Positions 52,901-63,708 of a stretch of DNA of 64,000 nucleotides are shown in pieces. Position numbers and translations under genes: made by a program. A model generated the notes under the pieces. The model saw nothing but the letters and a program-made list of their open reading frames with translations. It was not told the DNA's origin and ran no database searches. Numbering within the stretch: position 1 is the stretch's first letter; the number at the start of each line of letters is the position of its first letter. The DNA comes from Phoronis australis. Its lineage: Eukaryota > Phoronida > Phoronidae. The stretch lies in NCBI GenBank assembly GCA_002633005.1, contig NMRA01000231.1:252082-316081 (forward strand), in the 5' to 3' direction.

Positions 52901-55011
52901 TTCTCAAAAGAAATAGAGTTAGTTAGGGGGGCTCAACAACCAGCATGGACAGTCTAGCCAATAAGTAAGTCCCAAATGTATATGGGTCCTACTTCAACAA
53001 TTACGGAAATTAGGACCCAATTATACAACCTTTCAGAATTTCCCTTCAAAAAAGTAATGTTCACCTTTTCCCTCCTCCCCCACTTAATCTGTAATCTGCC
53101 TAATGCCACTGTGCTCGACATGTTTATATAAATGAACGGGGAAAATACTATTTGTTTCCCCTGTCGTCTGCACCACTTTGTTTCACAAGTATTTTGAGAT
53201 TCACTCATCACTATATATTAGAGGTGCTGCCTAGAAATCATCTGCCTGAGACTATTATGTTATGAGTTTGTCTGGAGTTCTATGAACGTGCAGTTAAGAC
53301 ATGTGAATTGACTATTAAATTTTAAGGCTTAAAATATTGTTGGTTCTGATTTGCTGCCGACCCTTTTGGAAACCTTCACCTCAAAATGAACAAGTCCCTA
53401 GTACATATTACAACTAACATCAAATGACCACTGGGAAAAAAGAATGACCCACATCCATTTCAGTGGGATAACTTGTATGCTTCTGCATAATATGTGCATA
53501 TTTGTTGTTGTGTGGTTATCTCAATATCAACTAATGCTCCACTTCAGGGGTTCAGAGATTCTTAAAAGTTCAGGAGACCATGGTCCAGGGTTCTTCGGAC
53601 TCACACATCCAGCGGTGCAGAACTTGATACAGAGCTGTCCTGGTGCCAGGAAGTGTAGCAACTATAAGTGGATCAAGTTTGAGGTGTGTCGATCTAGTGA
53701 AGATGAGGCCAATGTACTCCAGCCAGACAATGACATCACTGTCAGCTACGAGCACCTACAGAAGTCGCCACTGTACCTTAAAGGTTTGTATACTTAAAGG
53801 AACAATATCACAACATGGAGTGATTGGGGTACAAGTTCATCAAACTTTTTGAGGCATGGCTCGAACGTTGGCAAAGAACTTTGCATGTCATTTGAAAGTT
53901 TACTCGAAGTGTGCAGTTTTCCGGGTTAGGTCTGTGTTAAAGTTTGTTGGTCTCAGACCCTGATGGGTAAATTTTGAGTACACATATTTACATGAAAACA
54001 AATCTTCAGCAGTTTAAAGTCTTGGACTGGCTTTGCTGTTCTTGAAACGAGGCTTGAAAAGCCCCCTCAGTTCGCTTTCAGAATCGTTTTGCATGTCTGG
54101 GAAATGTCCAAAATGTTGACAAGGTGTAACATCTCACTTTTTGTCTTTAAATGGACCATCCAAATATTCGCAGTTAAAGGGTTGTCAGTCTTGTGTTTTA
54201 GCAGGCATGTGTTATGGCAGTCATGGTGCTGATGGCCAAGTCTTTCTCTTGCAATAATCCATAAAACCTTGATAATTGCTCTGTGGGCTGCAGTGCAATT
54301 TTCAGAAAGCTGTCGTACCACTCTTTCCGAAAGACCCTCTTGTGGCTCTCATTGGACGCAGTCACTGTGGGGCTTTTTTGGAAATCCAGGTATCACTATT
54401 CCCTTGTGATATCCTGTTTTACATATTGGTGGGTGTTTAGAATTTCCAATGGTCACTAACCGAGTCATGAAGTAAAGCAACTTTACATTTCTTGTTTTCA
54501 ATTGTTTCCTGTGGTTGGAATGTGGCTATTTTTGCCTGAGTAAACTCCTTCATTCTTATTCTATCTTGCTCAGAAGCAGGTCATTATTGACTCTCCAAAA
54601 CAATGCTCAATGTAACTTTAATAAAACACTTCACAAATCGGCTGTGTTCAGATCTCAAACGAAATGTCCTTGACAACTGGATACAGCATGGTCAAGCTCT
54701 GTCATCTCTCAAGCTGCTAACTTTGACAAAAGGATTCCCTAAAAGGGATCTTTGATGGTTCTTGGAATTGTAACGTACCTGTTTGTTGTTGTTCTCTAAC
54801 AATTCATTTGCCTCTAGTAAAGCTTGGTTGTACCCTAGGGTTAATCATTGTCCTTGTAACACTAGGTTGAACCTCGAGTCACTCAATGATATTTTGTTTT
54901 TCAGCCTGCTCTTCCCTGTCCCAGAAGACGCCGTCTAGTTCTCACGACAGCAGTTTGAGGTCTCTTCTCAGTCGGAAACCTAAGACAGCATCCTCGTCAA
55001 AGCCTGAATAG
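37986..55011 (+). CDS. TBRG1: TBRG1-like FYRN/FYRC protein with N-terminal HARE-HTH, 12 exons, complete
   Basis: Orthologue of TBRG1/NIAM, a nuclear growth suppressor linked to ARF-p53 in mammals. Exons: 37986-38066, 40408-40544, 41316-41352, 41802-41879, 42255-43310, 44725-44795, 46292-46467, 47321-47460, 48516-48662, 51127-51224, 53548-53783, 54905-55011; 2364 nt, 787 residues (human 411). Domains: HARE-HTH-like 38-107 (QWAGAAYDVLVKEGKALHV then RFKKLENNFF), Gln/Leu tract 172-254, the TBRG1 coiled-coil signature 447-495 (YRQKYRRLKK, NNAALCDEA, ERRYLLKKL), a basic stretch, LVMPIPLDSAGRPMFPVELG, FYRN about 585-640 (GYCSTRVYASVMYPDQKCLY), FYRC about 642-735 (HPAVQNLIQSCPGARKCSNY), and a Ser/Lys-rich tail. 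The start is the first ATG keeping the exon-1 frame; a nearby ATGTCC at 37945 hits a stop. Fusion of the N-terminal exons to the core is inferred from phase continuity. Confidence 0.92.
42435..42684 (+). repeat. CAG/CAA-coded Gln/Leu tract in TBRG1 exon 5
   Basis: About 83 codons of mixed CAG and CAA, broken by Leu roughly every five residues (LQQQQ pentads). Mixed codons argue for selection on the protein rather than pure slippage. Confidence 0.95.
43906..44050. repeat. ~46-bp minisatellite, three copies
   Basis: Three copies of a G-rich unit containing GGGTATTTAGAGTCTAATGG, spaced 45-47 bp, in TBRG1 intron 5. The G runs of the spacer vary between copies. Confidence 0.9.
48902..50200. mobile_element. 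TA-flanked non-autonomous DNA element
   Basis: Left end TTCGCCCTAATAACC and right end GGTTATTAGGGCGAA are a perfect 15-bp inverted repeat 1.3 kb apart, each flanked by TA (48900-48901 and 50201-50202), as for TA-targeting families such as Tc1/mariner. The subterminal C-rich runs also mirror each other loosely. No transposase is encoded. A lone end-like copy (TTCGCCCTAAT) lies at 39974. Confidence 0.65.
50377..50505. repeat. Inverted repeat with ~40-bp arms
   Basis: Arm GGTAAATAAAACAACCAGAA (within 50377-50419) is matched by TTCTTGTTGTTTTATTTACC (within 50461-50505), with arms near-perfect over about 40 bp and a loop of about 41 bp. It would fold into a long hairpin in the TBRG1 pre-mRNA. Confidence 0.8.
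52400..52475 (-). repeat. tRNA-like fragment (SINE remnant?)
   Basis: On the minus strand GGTTCGAACCC (52409-52419) is a perfect B box and the outer TGTCCAAC / GTTGGGACA segments can pair. No A box is seen, so it is not a functional tRNA. Confidence 0.35.
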
Positions 55012-55290
55012 TGTAGCTGTGTCAGAAATCAATGAAGAAACTGGCATAATTATGTACTTGTATGCTCACGGTTTGCTATACATCTTGTGCTACAATATGA
55101 GTGGAACTGTGGGTACTTTGTGTGTCTTCTGCAGTAGTGATGTCTTGATTCACTTGGCTGGCTCAATTGACAGAGACATCTGATTGGTCCTCCACGATGA
55201 CTTCCGCCTTGCAAACCAATCAGATATGTTGGCCAGAGTGAGTCAAGTGCAACCATTGTGTCTGGTCATGTGGCAAGCTTATCCCAATGT

Positions 55291-55800
55291 CCAACAGAGG
55301 GCGTAGTTAGCAATAAAAATTGTCTTAGTAGATCAATGACTTCTTTGAGTTAGTCATTCTCCAACTTTTTAAAACTTATTTTTACAAAACCTAAAGTAGA
55401 TTTTCACAGCTGCCCTTTTGGTAACTGTAAACCATTAAAGGGACGATGAAGTTGCATAGGCTGTGCAAAAGATTGTGAAGTAAAAAGGAAGCGCGCTGTT
55501 CTTAGGGTGTGCAAATGTCAGAAAATCCATGATTACCCGAGAGCCTGACATCACCTGAAAGCTAACATTTTGATTGTCACTCAGTTCTCAAATTTCATGA
55601 AGCAGTAGTGTGCTCATGAGATCAAGATGTCGATTGGTCGTGACAGTTGGTGTTTCATGTCTAGAAATTGTTGGTGCCCATTACACTGCTGCCCCCTGTT
55701 GGCACATAGAGATGCTGATATCTCAAACTGGCTGAGGTCGCAACATTTGTTGAATAAGTAAAACCTGCTAGGCACCAGACAGTAGCTCCATCTAGTGTTC
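55291..55800. promoter_or_regulatory. Three CTCF-like motifs past the TBRG1 stop
   Basis: CCAACAGAGGGCGTAG at 55291 (+), GCCAACAGGGGGCAGCAG at about 55687-55704 (-), and CACTAGATGGAGCTA at about 55783-55797 (-). The middle one is very close to the CTCF consensus. The first points towards the other two. Confidence 0.4.
55312..55317 (+). terminator. Proximal polyadenylation signal of TBRG1
   Basis: AATAAA 301 bp after the stop codon. A second AATAAA at 56488-56493, followed by T-rich sequence, could serve a longer transcript. Confidence 0.55.
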
Positions 55801-57270
55801 AGTTATGGAATCTGCCTTTTCCATCCCATGGTGCTTTTTGTGCTTAAATTAGACCCTATGTATTTGTTTGCAGCTACAGTTATTTGCCAGTTTTTCCCAA
55901 AACCAGGGTTGCACTCCATAGACCCAGGATGCCTGCTAAACACTTACTGCATGGAATCTCTATTTATGAAATGGAAACTGTAAATTCTATCCCATAATTC
56001 AAGGTCATCGACCAATTACTTTTACGGCCATCATTTTGCTGGGATACACTAGTGAAGTCTCAAGCACATCCTTTTACTGGCATGATTTCGCTTGATCTTG
56101 TGTTTGGTAGATATCTCATGTCCCTGTAATTCACTCCAGTGATCACAACTGGGTTTTTTGAAGTACATGTACTATTAGAGACCAATCTCATAGAGGTGTC
56201 AGTGGTTTATGTCAGGTAGCAAGGGTATTTGGACTTAAAACATGCCTAACTATTTGTGGTTTGGATCTTGACTGTGCACCATCTGTCTAAAAATTGAAAT
56301 TGTTTGTCAACAATCAATGGCAAAAATATAATTGTAAGAATGACTGCGTTGTCTTTGTTTTTGTTATTGTCAAATCGTTTAAGGTTATGTAACTGTGAAC
56401 CTTGTTTACTTTCTTGTACCTATGTGCAAATATCTTAAATTTGGTTAGCTCTAACCTCTCTACAAAGTATCTATTTTCTGAAAAGTGAATAAATTTCCTA
56501 ACAGAATTTATTTTTCTTATTTACTTGTCTTTATTTTTTCACGAGTTATTTGTATTTTATTAAAAAAATTTTGACTTTAAACAGATATTTTAAAAATGTT
56601 CCTCCAGTGATATTGGTCCTTTGTCAAAATGTTGATACCGGCATTTTCGAGGAAAAGGTGTCTCAGATTTTTTGAAATAGACCCTAGTTTTTTCGGAACA
56701 AAGCCTTCAAAAATCAAGAGACATTTCCATTAACCCTGGTGATTGTTATCTCGGGACTACCGGCGCGCTGGCAAAGGTTTGTGGCAACCACGCGTATGTC
56801 TTGAAAAATACGCAAGATTCTATCTCGGGGCAACGCAGAGTAGCTGATCTAAACTAAACGTTGTCGACCAAAGTAACTGTCTTGGCAATATAGGATCTGT
56901 GACAATACAGATCCCAAGTGTGGATTTTTGTGTTTGGTTAAATTGAAAGACAATTTCAACTGTAAAAACTATTTAGAACAATGCCCCGCAATAGTACTCA
57001 AGTGGCAGACAAAATGGCATCCGTCAAAATGCCCCACCCCCAAAAAAGAAAAATCTGGAATCCATACAGAACAGGACTGATTGGCCAACTAACATGATAA
57101 ATAGGTCCTTCTGGAGCATGGGTGTGATGCCTTATTGGCCAATGGACCATAGTCACGTTTTTCTAAAACTATCCCAGGCATTGCAACTCAGTTTTCTGCA
57201 AATGCACATATGTAATTACTAAGGATCGGAAGAAATGAGACAGTGACAACTTGTTTGACATGTGTCAATG
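55318..57270. other. TBRG1 alternative 3' UTR and intergenic spacer
   Basis: No gene recognised. Contains the two minus-strand CTCF-like motifs and the distal AATAAA at 56488. It ends at the globin polyadenylation signal, so TBRG1 and the globin are convergent. Confidence 0.5.
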
Positions 57271-57276
57271 TTTATT
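57271..57276 (-). terminator. Polyadenylation signal of the globin gene
   Basis: AATAAA on the minus strand about 390 bp past the globin stop, with a following GT-containing stretch. Confidence 0.6.
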
Positions 57277-57668
57277 GCATTGTGGATATTAGAGTGGTCC
57301 TGTGCTACATCTTAGAAATATTCGATTGAAAATGTCATTGGTTAACAGTGAGCGTTTAAAAAATGTAAACGTAAGACTTTTGTTTTCTGTTGGCCTATTT
57401 CGTGCAGTCATTGTGTATTTTGTGTCATAACTCTGAGGAGCAATGAATTCAAGAAATGCTGGTGATATCAAGAGAATGTTTAATTAACGTGTTTGCAGTT
57501 ACAAATCATACGAACAAGATGTTGTCTTGCTACAGTCGAACTACTTGCAAATGAAAACGGATGGGGGTGGTTCGATTATATGGAGGTCAAGCTTCTTTCC
57601 GACACCTGGTTGTCATGGTGCGTTACTTTAGTGGTAGAGCAGTAGCCAAGCCGAGCGCTACTGAGAGT

Positions 57669-60136
57669 CTAGTCTCGGACGAACAGACCCATTCCGCAGG
57701 CAACGAGAGACCACAGATGAGCCCAGGCCGACTCGTTCAGGTTACCGCCGTTGTTAGATCTGATAACGTTGAAAATAGCATCCCTCATTGGCTGAAAGGA
57801 GAGGGCAAGAATTATTAAGGGCTATGTTTTGCTTCTTTTACTTGATTTGAAAATCTTAAGGAAGCTCTACAGAGGTCTGTCATTGATTTCAATTGTTCAA
57901 CTAATCCAAAGTTGTAGCCGAAGCCATACCCCCGCCACATGTACATCTGACTAATTCCTCCAAATACATGTACAAGCTTGAACATCTCGTTACGAAGTCA
58001 AATTACTTTGCTAGTGCACATTGTATCAAAACCTAATTAACAAACGCCAGAAACGGAGAGAACTGAAAAGGATTAAAAGTAGATATTTTTATCACCAAAA
58101 TGAATTTTTTAGTGAAATCAGCAGAACTTTAGGGTGAAGTGGACACAGTGATGGGACTGTCCCCCATGTGCTACCGGATTATGCATTCTAAGCGCATAAG
58201 TATGGACCCCACACAATTTATTTCCATCACTAATTTTTCACTCCCCCTCCCTTGGCCACGGGCATATACTAATGATTCGGTCTTGGACTGAGAAAGTTTA
58301 ATCCGGCTCTGCCTTTTGTAAAAACCTCAAACTGCAAGATATTCGTTTGATTAGTATGAGTGATTGTCGCTGCTTACTCTTGAGTGGACCTCGGGGTCGA
58401 CACCGTAGCCGGGGTGGCGAGAGCCCAGAGTCTTAAGGTCCTGGGCCATGATCTCCGGCCTGTCAAGCTGGTCAACGATGCAGACACGCAGGTTCCTGAA
58501 GATCTTCTCGCCCAAGTCCGTCAGTTCTTCTTCGTTCATCCTGGCGTACAGAGGCTTCGTCTCGGGGTTATTGGCAAAAAGGCTGAAAAGGAAATAAAAT
58601 GGTTGCAAGGGTTCATGGTGAATGTTGAATTATTTTTCTATGTACAAGCCCTGTGTGAGCTTTTGGTTATGACTGCAGGGGTCTATTTGATGAAAAAAGA
58701 CTTAAATCAGAAGTTTGATAAATGCTGAATAAAGGCTTAGCCAAGTAATTATGAGCGCATGGTTGTCCTTAAATAATTTGTAGAAACTAGCTGAGTAACT
58801 GGCAGCAATATGTAGTCTGAAGAGATTTTGCTTTTTTACTCAAATGAGATATGATTTGGTTATTTTTTTTATAAAATATTTGTGCACAGCGTAAGACCAA
58901 ATTTCCGTTTTACTAGGTCTTACTTAAATTTTCACTTCAAATTAGCTGAATAAAGCTTTAGTCAAACAATTATGAACGCATCACAGTCTAAAGATTATAG
59001 AAATTACACCAATAACTTGCAGCTGTGTGCATATTTCCAGAGTCTGCCATTTGATCAAGTGAGATTTTATTTTTCAGAAATAGTTGTGGCTAGCCTAGGA
59101 CCACATTCCTGTTTAAAAAGGCCTGGAACGCAATGAACAGACTAAATTGCAATATTGAAAGTGGTCCTCTGCCACTGAAACTGAATCCAACCTGCTCACC
59201 AGGTATTCTTACGGTTTGTTTGTAAAGATTTTTAATTTCTGTTGATAACAAAGCATTTTCTTTCAGTTTAGAATTTCAAAAAAAGATCAGTCAACTGCGC
59301 GTTACTTCGTCGATTTTTCTTCCTCAAGGCAAAGCACGTCTCCTTATTTGGTATGGCAAGACTTTAGATGTAGCACATTTCAATTATATGGAAAATGTGA
59401 TCTTTTACCTCAAGCGACTTCAAGCAACCGACTGTGACGGCATGAGCGCATTTATCATGAGTGGGATAAGATTAGAAACTGTGGTAACCATAAAGTTTTT
59501 CCTTCGCGTGTATTTCAAAATTGTGAAATTTGAGATTTTTCTGGAAATTTTCTCACGGGAAAGTGGATTATTCTGTACTAGACGTTGCGAGATGGTAATT
59601 TCGTCAGGAACTGTTTAAAAGATATTTTTGACGAGCTTTCGCATTCCTTGCGTCTTACTTTTAATGAAACAGACCTCTGACAAAGTCAGTGTTATTGAGA
59701 GACTGACGTCGTCAGTAATCCTGAATTAACCTTTCCCAGGCCAAATTTAAGTGGATTATTCTAAAATACATTTTATGTACTACTGTTTTTAAAATTTACC
59801 CTAATTTGACTTTTATTGTAAAAACAGAATATTTTTGCTGTTCAAAAAGTGATCCGAGTGAAACTGAAAAGTGTGTGTGAAGATCTACTTCATCTTTCTG
59901 AGGCGCAATTTAAAATGATTTTTATGCGCCCACACATTTGTTACCTGTGTGGTATTTAAAATTATGAAAGACAGGGGAGGTCGCTCCCGCCCCATTCAGC
60001 TGTTGCCCCCTTAAATATCTAGGCAATGTACAACTCACGTTTTTAACAGCTGGTTACCAAGCGGGCGAATTCCACCGGTGCTGGCACTTGCAAAGTCGGC
60101 CCTGACGGCGGCAATATCTTCTCCTGACATGGGCAT
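57669..60136 (-). CDS. Globin, 3 exons, complete
   Basis: Haem-binding globin fold, probably intracellular (no signal peptide). Exons: 60136-60039, 58582-58378, 57791-57669; 426 nt, 141 residues. The introns fall at B12.2 (phase 2) and G7.0 (phase 0), the two classical globin positions. PETKPL (C helix), IVDQLDRPEIM (E-F) and LGSRHPGYGVDP place the proximal F8 His at residue 89. Counting back 32 residues, the usual F8-E7 spacing, gives Gly57 at distal E7. CD1 appears to be Tyr45 and the CD-D region is about ten residues short. The last exon (PMRDAIFNVI, then WAHLWSLVACGMG) forms helices G-H. A second in-frame ATG at 60130 is an alternative start. Which globin class it belongs to cannot be said. 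Confidence 0.88.
58675..59105 (+). mobile_element. Two adjacent foldback-family copies in globin intron 1
   Basis: Copy A (about 58675-58935) and copy B (about 58935-59105) each contain GCTGAATAAAGSTTTAGYCAA-type, ATTATGARCGCAT and CTTGCAGCTGTGTGCAT-type segments shared with 62183-62438. The ends are worn; limits are approximate. Confidence 0.55.
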
Positions 60137-60198
60137 CTTGGCAATAGGGTTTCTTTGTCTTCCCGAGTGAGTGAGTGCTGTATCAAGGCCACAGACGG

Positions 60199-60206
60199 TA
60201 TTTATA
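60199..60206 (-). promoter_or_regulatory. TATA box of the globin gene
   Basis: TATAAATA on the minus strand, 63 bp upstream of the ATG at 60136. A start site about 30 bp downstream would leave a 5' UTR of roughly 30 nt. Confidence 0.55.
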
Positions 60207-61842
60207 CGCTCCGTGCTGGCGATATATTTAGTCGCGTTTGCAGATGCCAGCGTACGAACTCTGGGAAGCTATCTGCCGCTGCTGAGACGAATTGGGTAAA
60301 TTTGGTAGGCGGTCCATGAAAAGTTTAAAGCATTTACGAGGATTCTCTGTGATAGTTACATATGACATAACGGCTCATCGAAGTCATAATTATTTCCTAG
60401 GCCGTTTTTGGGTGAAATGTTGCCTTGTAGTACTTCCCGGGGGGGGTTAAATTTTTGCTGTTGGAATCTTGAAAACACGAGTGTTGCAAACAAGGCCAAC
60501 GGCTTTACGGCAGTATAATACTGACACAAAAATCATCAGTTGTGCTTCTGAAATAATTTGAAACTCCATGGAGTCGATATCGACTCTTTGTCGGTTCATA
60601 TTTCTTGTCTTTTTAGGGTGCTTGATGAAATTTAGCATAATTAAATACCGTGTACATAATTGAAAAAAATGTAGTCAGTTACTACCAAATACAACCTTTA
60701 GGTAGATATTCTGTCTTAACACATTTGGAAACGTGACCACCAGTGAAAATCTCTAGATCTTTTTCTTGAATATATTGTTTTCGTGTTCGCTAATAAATCC
60801 AAAACCTTATGGTTATGTAGGGCCCTAGAGATAACCAAATTTGTCCAATGAAGAATACCATATATCCAAACTCTGGCTGATCGGATTATGAAAGTCAGAT
60901 ATCCTTCATTTACTGTTTTCCAAAATGCGTTTAGTAATCGTTTTTAAAATATTCCACTTTGCATGAGGAGCTGTCAAAAATAGAACTGTTGAGAATTTCA
61001 TGAAAAAAATAGTTGCATAAAACGACATCGAAATGATACTTTAGAAAACTGTAAACGCGTTTTTGAGATCTCGTCCTGAATTGAAATCGTTGTAACAGTT
61101 TTGCCATGACTACATCTTGCTTTTTTGCTCAATTTTACCACAACGACATGGGTCACGTGGTCCTGACAGAGTTAAAATCTATAGTTTTGTAGATATTTTG
61201 TAAAAATGTAGATAAGATCCCACACAATCTTAAACCTATACATCCGGGTCTTTATTACATTTTATGTGTGCAAGAAGTATGCTAATTTCTACCTCCCGGA
61301 CACCATCCGCCAAAGTATTATGCTTTGGATTTCTTCCAGAGTAGCACAGTGCTAGGTGCTTTGTTAATGTTGGTGCCGTGTTTCGATCGTGCACACAGGT
61401 TGAGAAATGCAGTTAGTTCATGAGTAACGCTTGAGTTATTTTTATAATTAAAATTACTTATTGTTTTGGAATTCATTCAATGAACTGCTTTTAAGAGAAA
61501 TTTAACAGATGTAAGCATTGATTGGTGATTTGATCATTTCGCGTTCGTCTGAGATCATGTTTTGTGAAATAATTGAGTTAGGAATGTGTGTAATCTTTTA
61601 GCATTTCTCGATCTTGAAAAATGGCAAGCAAATAAAGTTTGTGTTGAATAAGTCTTCAATATGAAATGTTCTCTTTATCCCAATTAGTCACTTAACGCGT
61701 CACCCCCCTGCAGCCCTATACGAATGAACATTTTTAGTTGTTCTCCGTGATCACGTAGCTTCATCCTGGCGGCAGCCGTTCTGATATTTGTGTACGGATT
61801 ATTTTGAAAACGGATCATAGGCCAATGACGTAGTAAATTTAT

Positions 61843-61845
<3 letters not shown>

Positions 61846-61885
<40 letters not shown>

Positions 61886-61892
61886 TCTCTCC
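61846..61892. repeat. (CT)n microsatellite
   Basis: About 22 CT dinucleotides with one or two interruptions near the right end. Confidence 0.95.
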
Positions 61893-62182
61893 GTTCAAGT
61901 TATTGTACACATACATGTACACGTTGTCTGCAGCACAGTAGTTGCCTAAATATCACAGCAAAATTTTCAACTCCGGATACTCCACCGCCTGTCAGAATTT
62001 GACATACCCTTCCATAGCCTCTCTCGCGGTTGACGCTACTCCTGAGGGACAACTGTGAGACGGACCCCTACTTGTGCGGGATTCTAAGCTGCACTAAATA
62101 CAAGTAGCTCAGTTATCGTAATAGGTAATTTGGCATTGGACTCGGTAGGTTACGTTGTGTTGTAGATCAAGTCCTGGGAATT

Positions 62183-62438
62183 GTTTCATGGAAAGTGAAA
62201 TAAGAATTAAAACAGAAATTGTTCTTACCCTTCCCCTTCGCAATTGCTGAATAAAGGTTTAGCCAAATGATTACGAGCACATTACAGTCTGGCGATTATT
62301 TATAGAAATTGTTTCAGTAACTTTGCAGTTGTGTGCATTTTCTCAGAGACTTTGCCCTTTGATCAAATGATATTTAATTATGTTTTTTTTAAAATAGTTG
62401 TTGGGAGCCCTAAAGTCTAAAGTCACTTTTCATGAAAC
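62183..62438 (+). mobile_element. Foldback (MITE-like) element, best copy
   Basis: Starts GTTTCATGGAAAGTGA and ends AGTCACTTTTCATGAAAC (inverted complements), 256 bp. The interior has CTGAATAAAGGTTTAGCC and TGTGTGCATTTTCTCAGAGA. This is the cleanest full-length member in the window. Confidence 0.75.
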
Positions 62439-63468
62439 ATGCCCGAGACGGTTTGTCCTGACGCCTTGTTCTGATTTACATGTTTTCTTGTATTTGGCAG
62501 AAAAATAAAATAACTAAAATAGTCTACTCCCAAAATGTTCTAGCTGTAGCAGGTGAGTATTGCAAACGGATTGAAAGACTTGAATACACGGATCAGCACG
62601 TCAGCAATAAAAACGATTTATTCTTTCCTTATCACAGACCCAAATAACAATTTCATAACCAGTGCACTTACCTGAACCCAGATCATGCCAGCAATTTCCT
62701 TACTGTCGTGTATTGTAGGTCCTAACTCATACGTTTTTACTCGTTTCATACCATTAGAATTTTCAAATTGACTTTACTTAAACCTGGGATTCAAATTTGG
62801 CTATAACTATTAGGCTTAAATGTTTAGTGTCGAGCAATGGTGGAATACCATGGGACATACATGTATGTACAATTATGTCTCATGGGACATACTCTACAAG
62901 AATGTCCCTTGTAATGCGCTTTATCGACAGCATCCGGGCTTCTAAAAAACATATCAACGGTTCCCTGGAAACGAATCTAATAAATACTCACTACGCGCGA
63001 ATAAAGCAACAACAAACTACAAAATTTAATTCTTTTCTTGTAATGAGTTATTAAGCCATAATTACAGCAGTTACGGCGATTGCAATCCCGTCTTCGATCC
63101 CAAAAAATAAGTTACGATTTCAACCACTTAGCATTACCTCAAATTATTCTTTTGTCAAATTAGAGGTGACTTGAGGGATTGGATGCAAGTGACAGTTCCT
63201 TATTGCTGTGCTCAAGGCCAGGTTTAACAAGTTGGCTGGCCAGGGCATGTCATTTCATGCGCCGAACACAACTGCTATTTCCTCAGTTACAAACTGAAAA
63301 TTCACTTTTAACCTGACTAAGGAGCAACTTCAGACCAACGGTGAATGGAATAAATCAAGCGTTCGCTTCTTGAACAGAAAGCAAGTTATACCCGCTCTAA
63401 AAACAGCAGAACAGTTTGTGTTGTGCCCTAGGCCTACTTTGAAAACGTTTGAATGTAAGAACGTTTTC

Positions 63469-63708
63469 TTATAAAACGCAGTGGACGAGACACAACACGA
63501 TGCTGACAACGGTCATCGATGCGTGAGCAAACATTGTGATCCCGCCGTTGTCTCCAACGCAATGACGACAAGTGAGCACGTGACTGGGATCCCATTTCTT
63601 TTTCAGTGTCAGCAATTTGTCGTAGTTGTCTCCCCAGTAGTATTTTTTCCAATCAGATTTCCTGGCATCTGGTTCATTAATATACCCACTCGACACGTGC
63701 TTGTAGAG
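63469..63708 (-). CDS. Berberine-bridge-type FAD oxidoreductase, last exon only
   Basis: C-terminal 79 residues of an FAD-linked (PCMH/BBE) oxidase; upstream exons lie right of the window. An acceptor (CATTTTAG) precedes the exon at 63708. The BBE signature is clear: SGYINEP, then WKKYYWGDNYDKLLTLKKKW, then DPSHV, the segment that closes the flavin/substrate pocket in this family. After a Cys pair (LTCRHC) comes a hydrophobic tail of about 15 residues (MTVVSIVLCLVHCVL) ending at the stop, which may be a GPI-anchor signal or membrane segment. Substrate is unknown. The frame of the exon start (Leu-Tyr-Lys-His) is chosen by homology. Confidence 0.8.
   Translation of the reverse strand, partial: LYKHVSSGYINEPDARKSDWKKYYWGDNYDKLLTLKKKWDPSHVLTCRHCVGDNGGITMFAHASMTVVSIVLCLVHCVL

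Larger units (their letters stand above)
60137..63468. other. Spacer between globin promoter and BBE-type gene
   Basis: No gene recognised. Contains the globin TATA region, a (CT)n run at 61846-61892 and a full foldback element at 62183-62438. The rest is AT-rich unique sequence. Confidence 0.5.

Noticed and set aside
57561-57818. 85-codon + frame
   Set aside because: Antisense shadow of globin exon 3, whose splice site, phase and H-helix residues fit the minus strand.
58384-58728. 114-codon + frame
   Set aside because: Antisense shadow of globin exon 2, which carries the F8 histidine motif on the minus strand.
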